Assembly: GCA_027578815.1 (NCBI GenBank)
Contig: JANBTH010000600.1
Coordinates: 1-13,973, forward strand
Source: Coemansia sp. RSA 1804
Lineage: Eukaryota > Kickxellomycota > Kickxellomycetes > Kickxellales > Kickxellaceae
Reading direction: 5' to 3'
Length of the DNA stretch: 13,973 nt
Shown here: positions 1 to 7,500 of the stretch, piece after piece
How positions within the stretch are numbered: position 1 is the first letter of the stretch
How the letters are laid out: each line of letters opens with the position of its first letter
Program-made: the position numbers and the translations under genes
The notes under the pieces: model-generated
Told to the model about the DNA's origin: nothing
What the model saw: the letters and a program-made list of their open reading frames with translations, nothing else
The model's database searches: none

Positions 1-130
1 TGCTTGATTATCTTTTTCACATTTTCTTTCGGCAGTGGGACTTGGAAATATGACTTGAATAGGATGAGGATGAGGATCACACATAAGACAAATGGCATAT
101 GCATGTCTTTGTCCTGCAACCCTAACTTAC

Positions 131-192
131 AAAACCTAAACATCCACAGCCACCAACACCAGTAACTACTGCGCAGTAACATTGGCTAATCT
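131..192 (-). other. Candidate cassette (poison) exon in intron 4 of the SR-type gene
   Basis: A 62-nt block lies between an acceptor GGTTACAG (ending at 193) and a consensus donor GTAAGTTAGG (from 130). Exon 4 ends with two bases of a codon (AT). Joined to this block, the frame reads ATA GAT TAG, so inclusion would stop translation two codons later and the length would also break the frame. SR-protein genes are known to limit their own level through such exons. This is a prediction from splice-site pattern only; the block could be plain intron. Confidence 0.3.
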
Positions 193-292
193 CTGTAACC
201 ACCAATTATTGCAATACGAAAGCACAAGCAAAAGCACAACCCAATTATTCTGGGTTCCAGAGAGGGAACAAAGCAATGATCAATATACTTAC

Positions 293-983
293 ATTTCGTT
301 GTGACGCATCTCACGCGAAGCTACATTATCATAAATGACACCACAAACAATAGAAATTCAAAATTGATAAATGCACTCGATCTAACAAACCACACCACCA
401 CCACCACCACCACCACATGATGTGTTCAAATAAAGATAACTTACTCTTGCGCTGTCCACGCGCAAACTCAACAACAACTGGTCGTCCCAAGACCATTACC
501 TCGTTACGTCTATCGTATGCAGCCTCGGCATCCGCACGATCGTAATACCTACACAGCTTTTTCAAAAGATAAGCAATGTTTTCCGGTCAATCGCAATATG
601 GGGTTTAGATATAGGTACCCTGCAACAATTCCAAGGTAATCAAACACAGATAATAGATTGCTATGACAAGCATATGGATACCTACTCGACATAGCCAAAC
701 CCGCGGGAAACCTTCGTGTAATAGTCCAGTGGAACATAGATATCCTTAATTCTTCCAAAGCTCTCAAAGGCTGTTCTCAGATCGCTCGCCCTACAGCAAC
801 GAAAAAAACAGATAGATAAACAGATAAGTGTGGTTATGTTAGAAACCACAGTTACAGATCATGAATTCCATGGAAATCCAAAGCTAGCTCTGGCACTGTC
901 ACGCAGAAAAGAACAGGCGATACATACTTTGTGCTCCGTTTAATACGGCTCACATGCAATGAGCATGTGAAATCGCGAGGCAT
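293..983 (-). CDS. SR-type splicing factor with N-terminal RRM (SRSF10/SRSF2-like), 5' part of a spliced gene
   Basis: Four exons on the minus strand join in phase: 983-928, 790-686, 548-445 and 320-293. Donors are GTATGT, GTAGGT, GTAAGT and GTAAGT; the three visible acceptors are GTAG, GTAG and GTAG. The joined exons give 97 residues plus two bases of codon 98, and the gene continues beyond the window. They form one RRM. The RNP2-like strand is SLHVSRI (about residues 8-14), the segment IYVPLDYYT (36-44) is close to the VPLDFYT signature of SRSF10, RNP1 is RGFGYVEY (48-55), and FARGQRKTSREM (82-93) resembles the linker after the SRSF10 RRM. Known family role: nuclear pre-mRNA splicing regulation, with the RRM binding RNA and an RS tail binding other factors. 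The RS tail is not seen here. The start is the first ATG after an in-frame TGA 27 nt upstream, with G at -3. Exact subfamily is uncertain; the RRM call is strong. Confidence 0.87.
321..444 (-). other. Intron 3 of the SR-type gene (124 bp), carrying a GTG repeat
   Basis: Donor GTAAGT at 444-439 and acceptor AATGTAG ending at 321. It splits codon 89 after its first base (A|CT, Thr). On the sense strand a run of eight GTG triplets lies close to the donor. A nearer acceptor, TTAG around 380, is not chosen because only the 321 acceptor yields the family-like RKTSREM sequence. Confidence 0.75.
393..416. repeat. (CAC)8 trinucleotide microsatellite
   Basis: Eight uninterrupted CAC triplets on the plus strand, reading (GTG)8 in the sense strand of the SR-type gene. 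It lies wholly inside intron 3, about 28 nt from the donor, so length change would not shift the reading frame. Confidence 0.95.
549..685 (-). other. Intron 2 of the SR-type gene (137 bp)
   Basis: Donor GTAGGT at 685-680 and acceptor TGTGTAG ending at 549. It splits codon 54 (GA|G, Glu) inside RNP1. Removing it restores the RGFGYVEY motif exactly, which is strong support for these boundaries. Confidence 0.87.
791..927 (-). other. Intron 1 of the SR-type gene (137 bp)
   Basis: Donor GTATGT at 927-922 and acceptor TGTAG ending at 791, after a T-rich tract. It interrupts codon 19 after its second base (AA|G, Lys). It is AT-rich compared with the flanking exons. It is inferred from RRM continuity, since no transcript data are available. 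Confidence 0.8.
951..969 (-). other. Short inverted repeat (hairpin) just after the SR-type start codon
   Basis: CACATGC and GCATGTG are perfect 7-bp arms around a 5-nt loop. In the mRNA the stem begins at nucleotide +15 counted from the A of the ATG at 983-981. It is inside exon 1 coding sequence, at codons 5-11. Any effect on initiation is inference. Confidence 0.6.
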
Positions 984-1738
984 TTCCGAAAAATATTGTC
1001 TACACTGGAATCACTTTAAATAATAGAAAAAATAGTGTTTGAAGAAAAGAAACGAGTATTTTTTCTTTTGGCTTGTCTCGATTTTCCATCCCCCTTTTTG
1101 AAAATTAATTCCATTGCTGTATGATCTGATCAGCAGCTCCAACCTGTACCACCAGGGTGTGTAAAAGCATATTCCGTTTTTCTGCATTTGGTGAAATATT
1201 AAACGCCATTGGAAAGTGGGTCTTGGGTTGTTGCTTTGGTTGTCATAGTACAAGTATAAACAGAAAGCAAACCCTTATATTAAGCGTTAAAACAATTGTA
1301 AAAAGTCAATGCCAGTCTAAAAGTCTGCTCTATTCCTCACTGCTACTTTTATATGTTCCAACATCCCTTGAAATATGCACACACACACAACTTTTCTTCT
1401 TCTTGCACATTTCTGTATTAATAATGCTTATTTATTGAATTCTAACGCTCTTCAACCATGCCGACATTTGGCAGGGCGTGCACGTTCTGTTTATTTTGTT
1501 GAAGCTATCTTCTGCTTGCTTTATGAAAACGACGGATTATCAAGATAAATTTTTGTGGTAAAGAGCCTTAATATTGCTTTTTTTCTTTATATCCCCATTT
1601 TGTCAATTAAATTATAGCGGTGAAAATACAAAAACGACCAGGCACAGGCAACTCCAACCCCTCACTACAAACTTTGTTTCATATATTAGCGTATACGTAT
1701 TGTATTGCCATTCCAAACTTTTTTTACCTTTAACTGTA

Positions 1739-1753
1739 CACAGTAATACTGTG
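1739..1753. repeat. 15-nt perfect palindrome with one central base
   Basis: CACAGTA and TACTGTG flank a single A. An overlapping smaller symmetry, ACTGT-AC-ACAGT, begins a few bases earlier, so the site contains three copies of ACTGT/ACAGT. It could be a dimeric factor site, but it lies in intergenic DNA far from any identified start. Confidence 0.5.
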
Positions 1754-1878
1754 CGCATATGATCTCGCAAAGAACAGTATCCATGTGTCGGCATAATTTG
1801 TCCCTTCTTTCCAATTGTTCTCTTGCATCGGTCATTCGAGGCCAATACCAGACCAGTGTCGCCTTCATCGCATCTCGG

Positions 1879-1899
1879 CCATGACGCTAGTTGTCATGG
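1879..1899. repeat. Inverted repeat CCATGAC-N7-GTCATGG
   Basis: Perfect 7-bp arms are separated by 7 bases. The arms contain TGAC/GTCA, the half-site type used by bZIP factors, though the spacing is too wide for a standard CRE or AP-1 site. No function is assigned. Confidence 0.4.
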
Positions 1900-2384
1900 A
1901 ATTAGGGAGAGGAAGAAGAAGAAAAGGGAAAGCATAGATGAAGCGTCCTCCACCACAGACAGTCACTAGTGCACAAATAAGGCAAAGTGAAACAAATGTG
2001 GCGGTGTGTCTTGTGGTAGAGTGGTTGTTTTTATTGTGTAAATGTCTTTCGTTGTTGTTGCTGTACTGTTCGGCATGCGATTACGCCAAATGTTGCTATC
2101 TGTGGCAAGCAATCCGCCAAGCATAGCGTAGAAATTGATCCCTCTACAGCCTGTCACTCGTATTGCGAGCTAGAATGGGAAACCCACGCGCCAATGGCCT
2201 GTGCGTTGGAAGGCAAAAGACTCTCGGGCATTCGATAGATGCTGTCACAAACGCTGGAAAGATGGCCGAGGTTTTTGTTTTGTGCATATACCCATTCCCA
2301 TGCCCCCTGCATTCTTCTGGGTGCCGGGGGGGGTGTCAGGCATGAAGTTGGACGCAAGACAGTTGAGCGTGCAGCAGAAAATCG

Positions 2385-2763
2385 AGGGGAGGAAAGGAGA
2401 AAGAAGGGGGTAAAGCCAGCTGGGTCAGCCAGCCTAGTTATAGTTGCGCTGAAACTGCGTCTGTAACAAACGAAGGGGTAGAGAGAGGGGTTCAGCAGTT
2501 GGAAATATGGACCAAACATCCGCGCATGCAACCACATAAACGCTGGAATTGGCGAAAACGCTTTCCCCCCTCTCCATTGCTTGCGCCAGATTTGAGTGTG
2601 CTTGCTACCGGCGTATGTTGCTGCAGAGCACGTTGTGTCGGCACTCGTCAACAGACAAACTCGGCAAATGCGATGAATCTCCAGGCCAACCAGCCATGTC
2701 TGGCGCATACCAACTGACCCAAGGCAATGCAGGCTCTCTCTCTCCCTTGCCGCCCTTGCCCCT
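2385..2763 (+). promoter_or_regulatory. Cluster of AGGGG/CCCCT pentamers upstream of a TATA box
   Basis: AGGGG occurs at 2385, 2405, 2474 and 2486, and CCCCT at 2567 and 2759. In yeasts this pentamer is the stress-response element bound by Msn2/4-type zinc fingers. Six copies in about 380 bp exceed random expectation, but the stretch is rich in G and C runs, and the pentamer also occurs at 4393, 4400 and 4543. The regulatory reading is therefore tentative. An 11-nt direct repeat, AAACGCTGGAA, occurs at 2249-2259 and 2538-2548. Confidence 0.35.
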
Positions 2764-2794
2764 TTCTCCCTGCTTTGCTCAGTAGCAAAACGCA

Positions 2795-2800
2795 TATAAG
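2795..2800 (+). promoter_or_regulatory. TATA box candidate (CATATAAG)
   Basis: A TATAAG core is followed about 75-140 bp later by a long pyrimidine-rich stretch (about 2870-2935) typical of fungal core promoters. No ATG follows on this strand until 3337, so a transcript starting here would have a leader over 500 nt long. The gene served is probably the short ORF at 3460. Confidence 0.45.
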
Positions 2801-3336
2801 CCCAGGCCACCGCCCCATCCGAAATCAGGAAAAAGGAGCAGACACTTACTATTCAGAGCAACAGACCATTCCTTTTCGTTTTTCTTTCCTCTTCTTTTCT
2901 TTATAATCCACTATTTTCTTTACTCCACGCATCCTTTACGCTTAGAGCTGAGCTAGGACAGCTGCAAGTGCTATTATTTCAGATTCTGTTGCGGTTTGTT
3001 GGCCGATCCAACCCCCTTTTGCTCTTAGCACCTGAAAGCACCCCTTGCTTGAGCTTTCCATTCTGTCTTTGGCTGCCGCTTGCTGCCCGTTAGCTGTGTG
3101 TCCATTGTTACGGCGTTTTGTCACGCCAGCAAGGCATTGCATTCCACACATCGCACAGGAAACGACAATAACACGGGACGTTCTGCGTCTTTTTTGGACG
3201 TTTTCATCTATCTGTTGCTGCCTTCACTCTTTACGTTGTTCTATTTACAATCTACAGGCTTTATCCCGCCATCACTTCCACTTGCTCGTTGCCATATTTT
3301 TGGCCGGGCATTTTGACAGAAAAATACAAGACATTC

Positions 3337-3351
3337 ATGTCCTCATTATAA
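3337..3351 (+). other. Minimal upstream ORF (Met-Ser-Ser-Leu-stop)
   Basis: It is the only ATG between about 2728 and the 3460 start. It ends 108 nt before that start, which would allow reinitiation. It overlaps the TATAAAG at 3347, so it is a real uORF only if transcription starts well upstream, for example from the TATA box at 2795. Confidence 0.3.
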
Positions 3352-3353
3352 AG
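3347..3353 (+). promoter_or_regulatory. TATA box candidate (TATAAAG)
   Basis: It lies 113 bp before the ATG at 3460. A C/T-rich tract (about 3405-3440) and a CGCAAG sequence sit between it and the start, which is the classical layout of a fungal TATA promoter. It is an alternative to the TATA box at 2795 as the start of this transcript. Confidence 0.5.
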
Positions 3354-3459
3354 AAAGTTTCCTTGACATATTCGTCTTGTCTAAATAATTGCCACAGCCA
3401 TTCGTTTCACTTTCTTCCTTCTTCCCTTCTAACCGCATCCTTTTCATCGCAAGGAAACA

Positions 3460-3714
3460 ATGTCTTGCAACATTTTTGATGTGGTGCTGCACCCAAGCCT
3501 GTTTCAGCAGCAACATGACCCGCATCGCCGGTCGCAGTCGGCGCCAGTGACTGGCAGAGGGTCAGCCGTGGCTTCGGGCTGTGTTCCATCGCCACAGCAC
3601 ACTTTCCAGACAACCAACATCTCTGGCCATGAACGTGGGCATGGTCAGTGGGGAGATGACGAGTGGGCCGAGGTCCGTAAGCGGTTGTGGAATGCAAAAT
3701 GGCCCGTATCTTGA
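3460..3714 (+). CDS. Short 84-residue protein of unknown function with a 14-3-3-type motif
   Basis: I do not recognise this protein. The ATG is in good context (AACAATG, A at -3), comes after a TATA box and C/T-rich tract, and is followed by 84 codons whose G/C-rich third positions resemble the large genes nearby. The N-terminus (CNIFDVVLHPSLF) is hydrophobic and followed by a Gln/His stretch. Residues 24-29 read RSQSAP, an exact mode I 14-3-3 motif (RSxSxP) with Ser27 as the candidate phosphoserine and basic residues before it. A Ser/Thr/Gln-rich middle leads to a charged C-terminal segment with Trp at 64, 69, 77 and 81 (DDEWAEVRKRLW), probably a short amphipathic helix. No signal peptide, membrane segment or catalytic motif is visible. 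It could be a small phosphorylation-controlled regulator, which is inference. A chance ORF is possible but less likely given promoter and codon use. Confidence 0.6.
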   Translation: MSCNIFDVVLHPSLFQQQHDPHRRSQSAPVTGRGSAVASGCVPSPQHTFQTTNISGHERGHGQWGDDEWAEVRKRLWNAKWPVS

Positions 3715-3726
3715 GCAGATGAGTAA

Positions 3727-3735
3727 GGGGGGGGG
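3727..3735 (+). repeat. G9 homopolymer
   Basis: Nine consecutive G residues start 12 nt after the stop codon of the 84-residue ORF. They lie in the presumed 3' UTR and are prone to length variation or sequencing error. Confidence 0.8.
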
Positions 3736-4550
3736 TGTTCCTCATACACGAACTAAAAAAAGGGGGTATTTTACAGGATTCCCAGATATAGTTCTTTTTA
3801 TTTATTTTTACTCTTTTTGTCCGAAAAATGTACTGTATATTAAATTAAGAAAAAACAACCACCGCCTGACCAGCAGGACTAGCCACAGCTGCTGGCCGTT
3901 TGCCATTAAGGCTCTGCATGGAAACACGCCGGTAATAGAGGACCAATGCCGGTGGTATCCAGAAAGCAATATGATATTGTGCCCACGAGACTGCCAACAG
4001 ATCGAAACGCAGGAACACATGCGCACACAACTCCCTAGTCGCATCAACATCCCAGCAGGACTTGACTATCCGTTTCTTATAATACCAGACGAATGGCGAC
4101 AGGATAGCGGTAGAGCGGCGGAAAGGGACGAGAGAGAAGAACCTCTCTGTTCAGCCGATCTCCGTAAGTGAATCAGCCGATAACCCATAGTGGTGGGATT
4201 GGCAAACAAATCAGTTTCATCATTAGCATTCAGTAAAACGGCTCTTGATAAAGGCTAGTTTGCCACTGTTTTTCTTCTTTCTCTACTCTCTTTATGATCT
4301 TTTGGAGGGCTGCAATTACCACGATTTGGGTGCCTACTGCATTGTTACTCGTACGGGTGAGAAGCTATCGAAAACCAAACGCCAAACGCTAGAGGGGAGA
4401 GGGGAGATTCTTTTCTTTATTTCTGTCCGCTCGCTATTTTCATATTTTCGTATCGTCATAATTATAGACACTATCTTCACCAGCACGGAACCGAAAAAAG
4501 AGCAACAAAAGAATAACTAGATCGCCCGCCACTACTGAAAGTAGCCCCTA
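3736..4550. other. Intergenic region: 3' end of the short gene and promoter of the SNF2 gene
   Basis: A weak polyadenylation signal ATTAAA on the plus strand lies at 3839-3844. From about 3847 to 4150 both strands are open for roughly 100 codons in one frame each, neither resembling a known protein. The minus frame stops at 3845 with AATAAA-type sequence shortly after. From about 4172 onward the DNA is AT-rich with C/T runs and two AGGGG pentamers (4393, 4400), suiting the SNF2 promoter. No clear TATA box was seen. Confidence 0.45.
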
Positions 4551-7500
4551 ATGCCGCAGCTGGATATATCGGCTAGGAACACCAGCACTGCAAATAGGGA
4601 AGGCAATAGCGGCAGCCACGATGGCGATCAGCGATTTCCCAGCGGCAAACGGCGACAAAAGCAGCAGCAGCGGCAGTCACGGCCGAAAAGAGGCCGCCGA
4701 TCCATCGAGGCGGACGCCGACCTACCAACACTGCTGGACATATTCCAGTTCCTTGATTCGCCAGATCCAGCACCGTATCTAGATGCATGCATGAGCAGCG
4801 AATACAGCGATATCTTTGAAGCATGTCTTGGCGACGGCAAGTACGAGGGGATGCGCACCCAGCTGTACGGCTACCAGAAGAACTCGCTGTTCAAGATGCT
4901 CAAGCGCGAGCTGTTGCCTGACTTCTTCCTTGACCCAAACTACAGCCCCCTGCGGAACGCGGAGCCTGGTGTTGCGGAGGAGCTTCGAGATGGAGGGAAG
5001 CGGCTGCAGCACCCGCTTCTCCCGTACTTTCAGTTTGCGCACCGGTTCAACGATGCGTCAAACCCGTGGCTGTACACGAGGAGCAGTAGCGAGGCAGGCG
5101 GCAACCCTGTGCGGGCCCAGGACGTATCGTGGTACAGCGACACGCGAGGCGGCATCATTTGCGAAGACATGGGCACGGGGAAGACTTGCGAGTGTCTGGC
5201 GCTGGTGCTCCTGACCAAGCGGCAGATGGCGCATCCGCCAGCCAAGGGCGATTCCCTGGCATGCGTGGGCACTGTGGCATCTGCGCTTGCGACAGATCTG
5301 GGTGCCGGCCGTGGGAATAGCGCAGACGACGGCGTCCATTCGCTAAAGACAATTGCGGCCCGCGCAGCCCTGCTGAGCTGTGCGGAGTCGCTGCGAGTCA
5401 TGCACGACGACGGACTGGTGGCAGACGCAGTGTGGAAGCAACTCGCGCCGTACCCGCCGTACTACTGGGTGAACCCGATTGGCGAGGACGACAACCGTCC
5501 GAGACGCGGAGCTGGCAACTACAGCGCACAGCAGGTGTCGTTTAAGGTGTACATGAGCAGCAGCACAATGGTGGTTGTGCCCGATAACCTCATTGACCAG
5601 TGGGTGCGCGAGAAGTACAAGCATGTGGAGGATGCGCGTGGGCTCGAGGTGCTCAAGATCGACAGCAATACGCTGACGGTACCGGAGCCGACGCAGCTGA
5701 TCCAGTACGACGTGGTGCTGATATCGGTGAGCAGACTGTCGAAGGAGTACGTCCCAATCGACACCAACATATCGGGGCTGTGGCACCAGTGCCGATGCTA
5801 CTCGCGTGGACTGGAGCAGTGCGCGTGCGATCGGCGGATGGAGGCGGCAGCGCTCAGATCGCCGCTGCTCAGGGTGCACTGGAAGCGGATAATCGTTGAC
5901 GAGGGCCACATCATGTCGAGCCGCAATGCCACGCGGTCGCTGATAGCCGCGCATCTCATTGCCGACCGCAGATGGGTGTGCACTGGGACCCCGACGCACA
6001 ACCTTGTGCATGCAACATCCGAGATATCCACCGACAGCCCGGGCGATCCTGTCGCGCAAGCCGAGTCGTCCGACTCTGTGGCTGCAGGCGAGTGCTCGCA
6101 AGGTACCGCCTGCGACGGATCACCCACCGCAGCGCACTCTCGCCCTCGGCGCAGATACAGGGTGGGGCAGCGCGAGAGCTCGGGCGACTTTTTCCAGCTT
6201 GGCATGCTGGTGTCCAAGTTTCTGCGCGTGGCCCCGTTCTCGCAGTCAACGGCGCGGTGGACGGGCATAATGGTGCAGCCGTACAAGCGGGACGAGCCCG
6301 GCGCCCGCGACAGGCTTCGCGCGCTCATGCAGAACATAATGGTGCGCAACCGAGCCGAATCGGTCGGCAGCGAGGTGCAGCTTCCGCCACTGCACGAGAA
6401 GATGGTCACACTGGCGCCCTCGCGACTCCAGAAGCTCACCTACAACACGGTGGTTGCGTTCTTCCACATCAACGCGGTGCTGACCGAACGCAGTGGGCGC
6501 GACTACTTCTTCCATCCGGACAACAAGAAGCATCTGCGGCAGGTTGTGGAGAACCTGTTCCTTGCGTGCTTCTGGTTCTCGGCCAGTCTGGACCACATCC
6601 GCGATGGCGTTGACCACGGCCGACGGGCAATCGAGCTGTGGAGCGAGGGCAAGAAACCCGCCTACACCGATGCCGACGTTGCGCTTCTGCGCCGCTGTGT
6701 CGCGGAGCTGCAGCGTGCTTCTGACGATGCCGAGTGGATGCACACAATGCAGGCGGCATCTGTCGCCTACCGCGTGGACGGCCTTCCGGCTCGGATGCGG
6801 GCCGAAGGATTCCTTGCGCCTGGCGATGAGTCGCAGCCATCGGATGGCATGCTGCTGATGACGTCGGACCAGATCGCCGATATCGGTGCGCGGACAAGGT
6901 CGATGCTCGCCACAGACGACGACGATCTCCCGCCGCGCACAAGCAACCTGACGCCATGCGAGTTCGAGATGCTCGGATCCGCCACCATCTCTGCCTGCAC
7001 AAGCAGCAAGGTTGCGTACATAGTCAACAGCGTGAGTCGGTACCAGGTGGACGAGAAATGCATTGTGTTTGTAAGCGGCCAGAGCGAGGCAGCAATAGTA
7101 AGCGAGGCACTGACGGTTGCGCGTGTTCGGCATCTGGTGTATGCGAGCCACGGAATGAGCAGCCAGTCCCAGCGTCGCAACAACATCACGACCTTCTCGA
7201 CCAGCGTCATGTACAACACCATTGTGATGGACGTGAATCTGGCTGCCTACGGCATCGATCTGTCTGCCGCCTCGCGTGTCTGGTTCGTCAGTCCCGTGTG
7301 GCAGGCTGCCCGCGAGCGCCAGGCCATCAAGCGCGCACACAGATTGGGCCAGCACCGCCCGGTCTTTGTTGAGACCCTGCTGACTGCTGGATCTATTGAG
7401 CAGGCTCTGTGGTCCAGGCGCCAGGAGCTGCTGTCCAGCGATGGTGATAGTGATACGCAGCACGTCGTCTCAGGCGGCGTGGAAGACGACGGCAAGATGC

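Larger units (their letters stand above)
984..2384. other. Intergenic region without a recognisable gene
   Basis: The left part should hold the promoter and 5' leader of the minus-strand SR-type gene; no clear TATA box was found there. The rest is AT-rich with many short open frames of poor composition, none resembling a known family and none with a convincing spliced structure. A 15-nt palindrome lies at 1739-1753 and a 7-bp inverted repeat at 1879-1899. No tRNA-like A/B boxes were seen. Confidence 0.6.
2801..3459 (+). other. Probable long 5' leader or promoter, nearly free of ATG
   Basis: From about 2728 to 3336 I found no ATG on the plus strand, where roughly nine would be expected by chance. 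The single ATG after that (3337) opens a four-codon frame. Two pyrimidine-rich blocks are present, at about 2870-2935 and 3405-3440. The pattern suits a scanned 5' leader, but no intron or transcript start can be fixed from sequence alone. Confidence 0.4.

Noticed and set aside
7..120. Possible fifth exon of the SR-type gene inside the window
   Set aside because: Readings after acceptors such as TTGCAG (near 115) or CGCAG (near 169) either hit a stop or give hydrophobic sequence with no Arg/Ser repeats, unlike the expected RS tail. The next true exon is probably outside the window.
240..275. GGTTCCAGAGAGGGAAC as a tRNA B-box or hairpin
   Set aside because: It does not match the B-box consensus GGTTCRANNCC, and no A box or acceptor stem surrounds it. 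It is only a short imperfect symmetry in an intron.
1157..1438. Plus-strand open frame of 93 codons
   Set aside because: It is AT-rich, ends in hydrophobic low-complexity sequence, and has no promoter or family signal.
1938..2126. Plus-strand frame starting MKRPPPQTVTSAQIRQ
   Set aside because: The start looks protein-like, but the frame turns into Leu/Cys-rich noise after 35 codons and no donor or acceptor restores a sensible protein.
2154..2810. Minus-strand open frame of 218 codons
   Set aside because: It lies in promoter-like GC-rich DNA, opens with a GTG, has odd composition (many Trp, Cys, Arg), shows no domain, and overlaps the TATA box and AGGGG cluster on the other strand.
3581..4171. 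Plus-strand open frame of 196 codons
   Set aside because: Its first part is an out-of-frame reading of the 84-residue ORF and its middle translates AT-rich DNA into low-complexity sequence. Only its end is mentioned as unresolved.
6246..7463. Minus-strand open frame of 405 codons opposite the SNF2 gene
   Set aside because: It is antisense to well conserved SNF2 motifs, and its long openness follows from the codon bias of the plus-strand gene.
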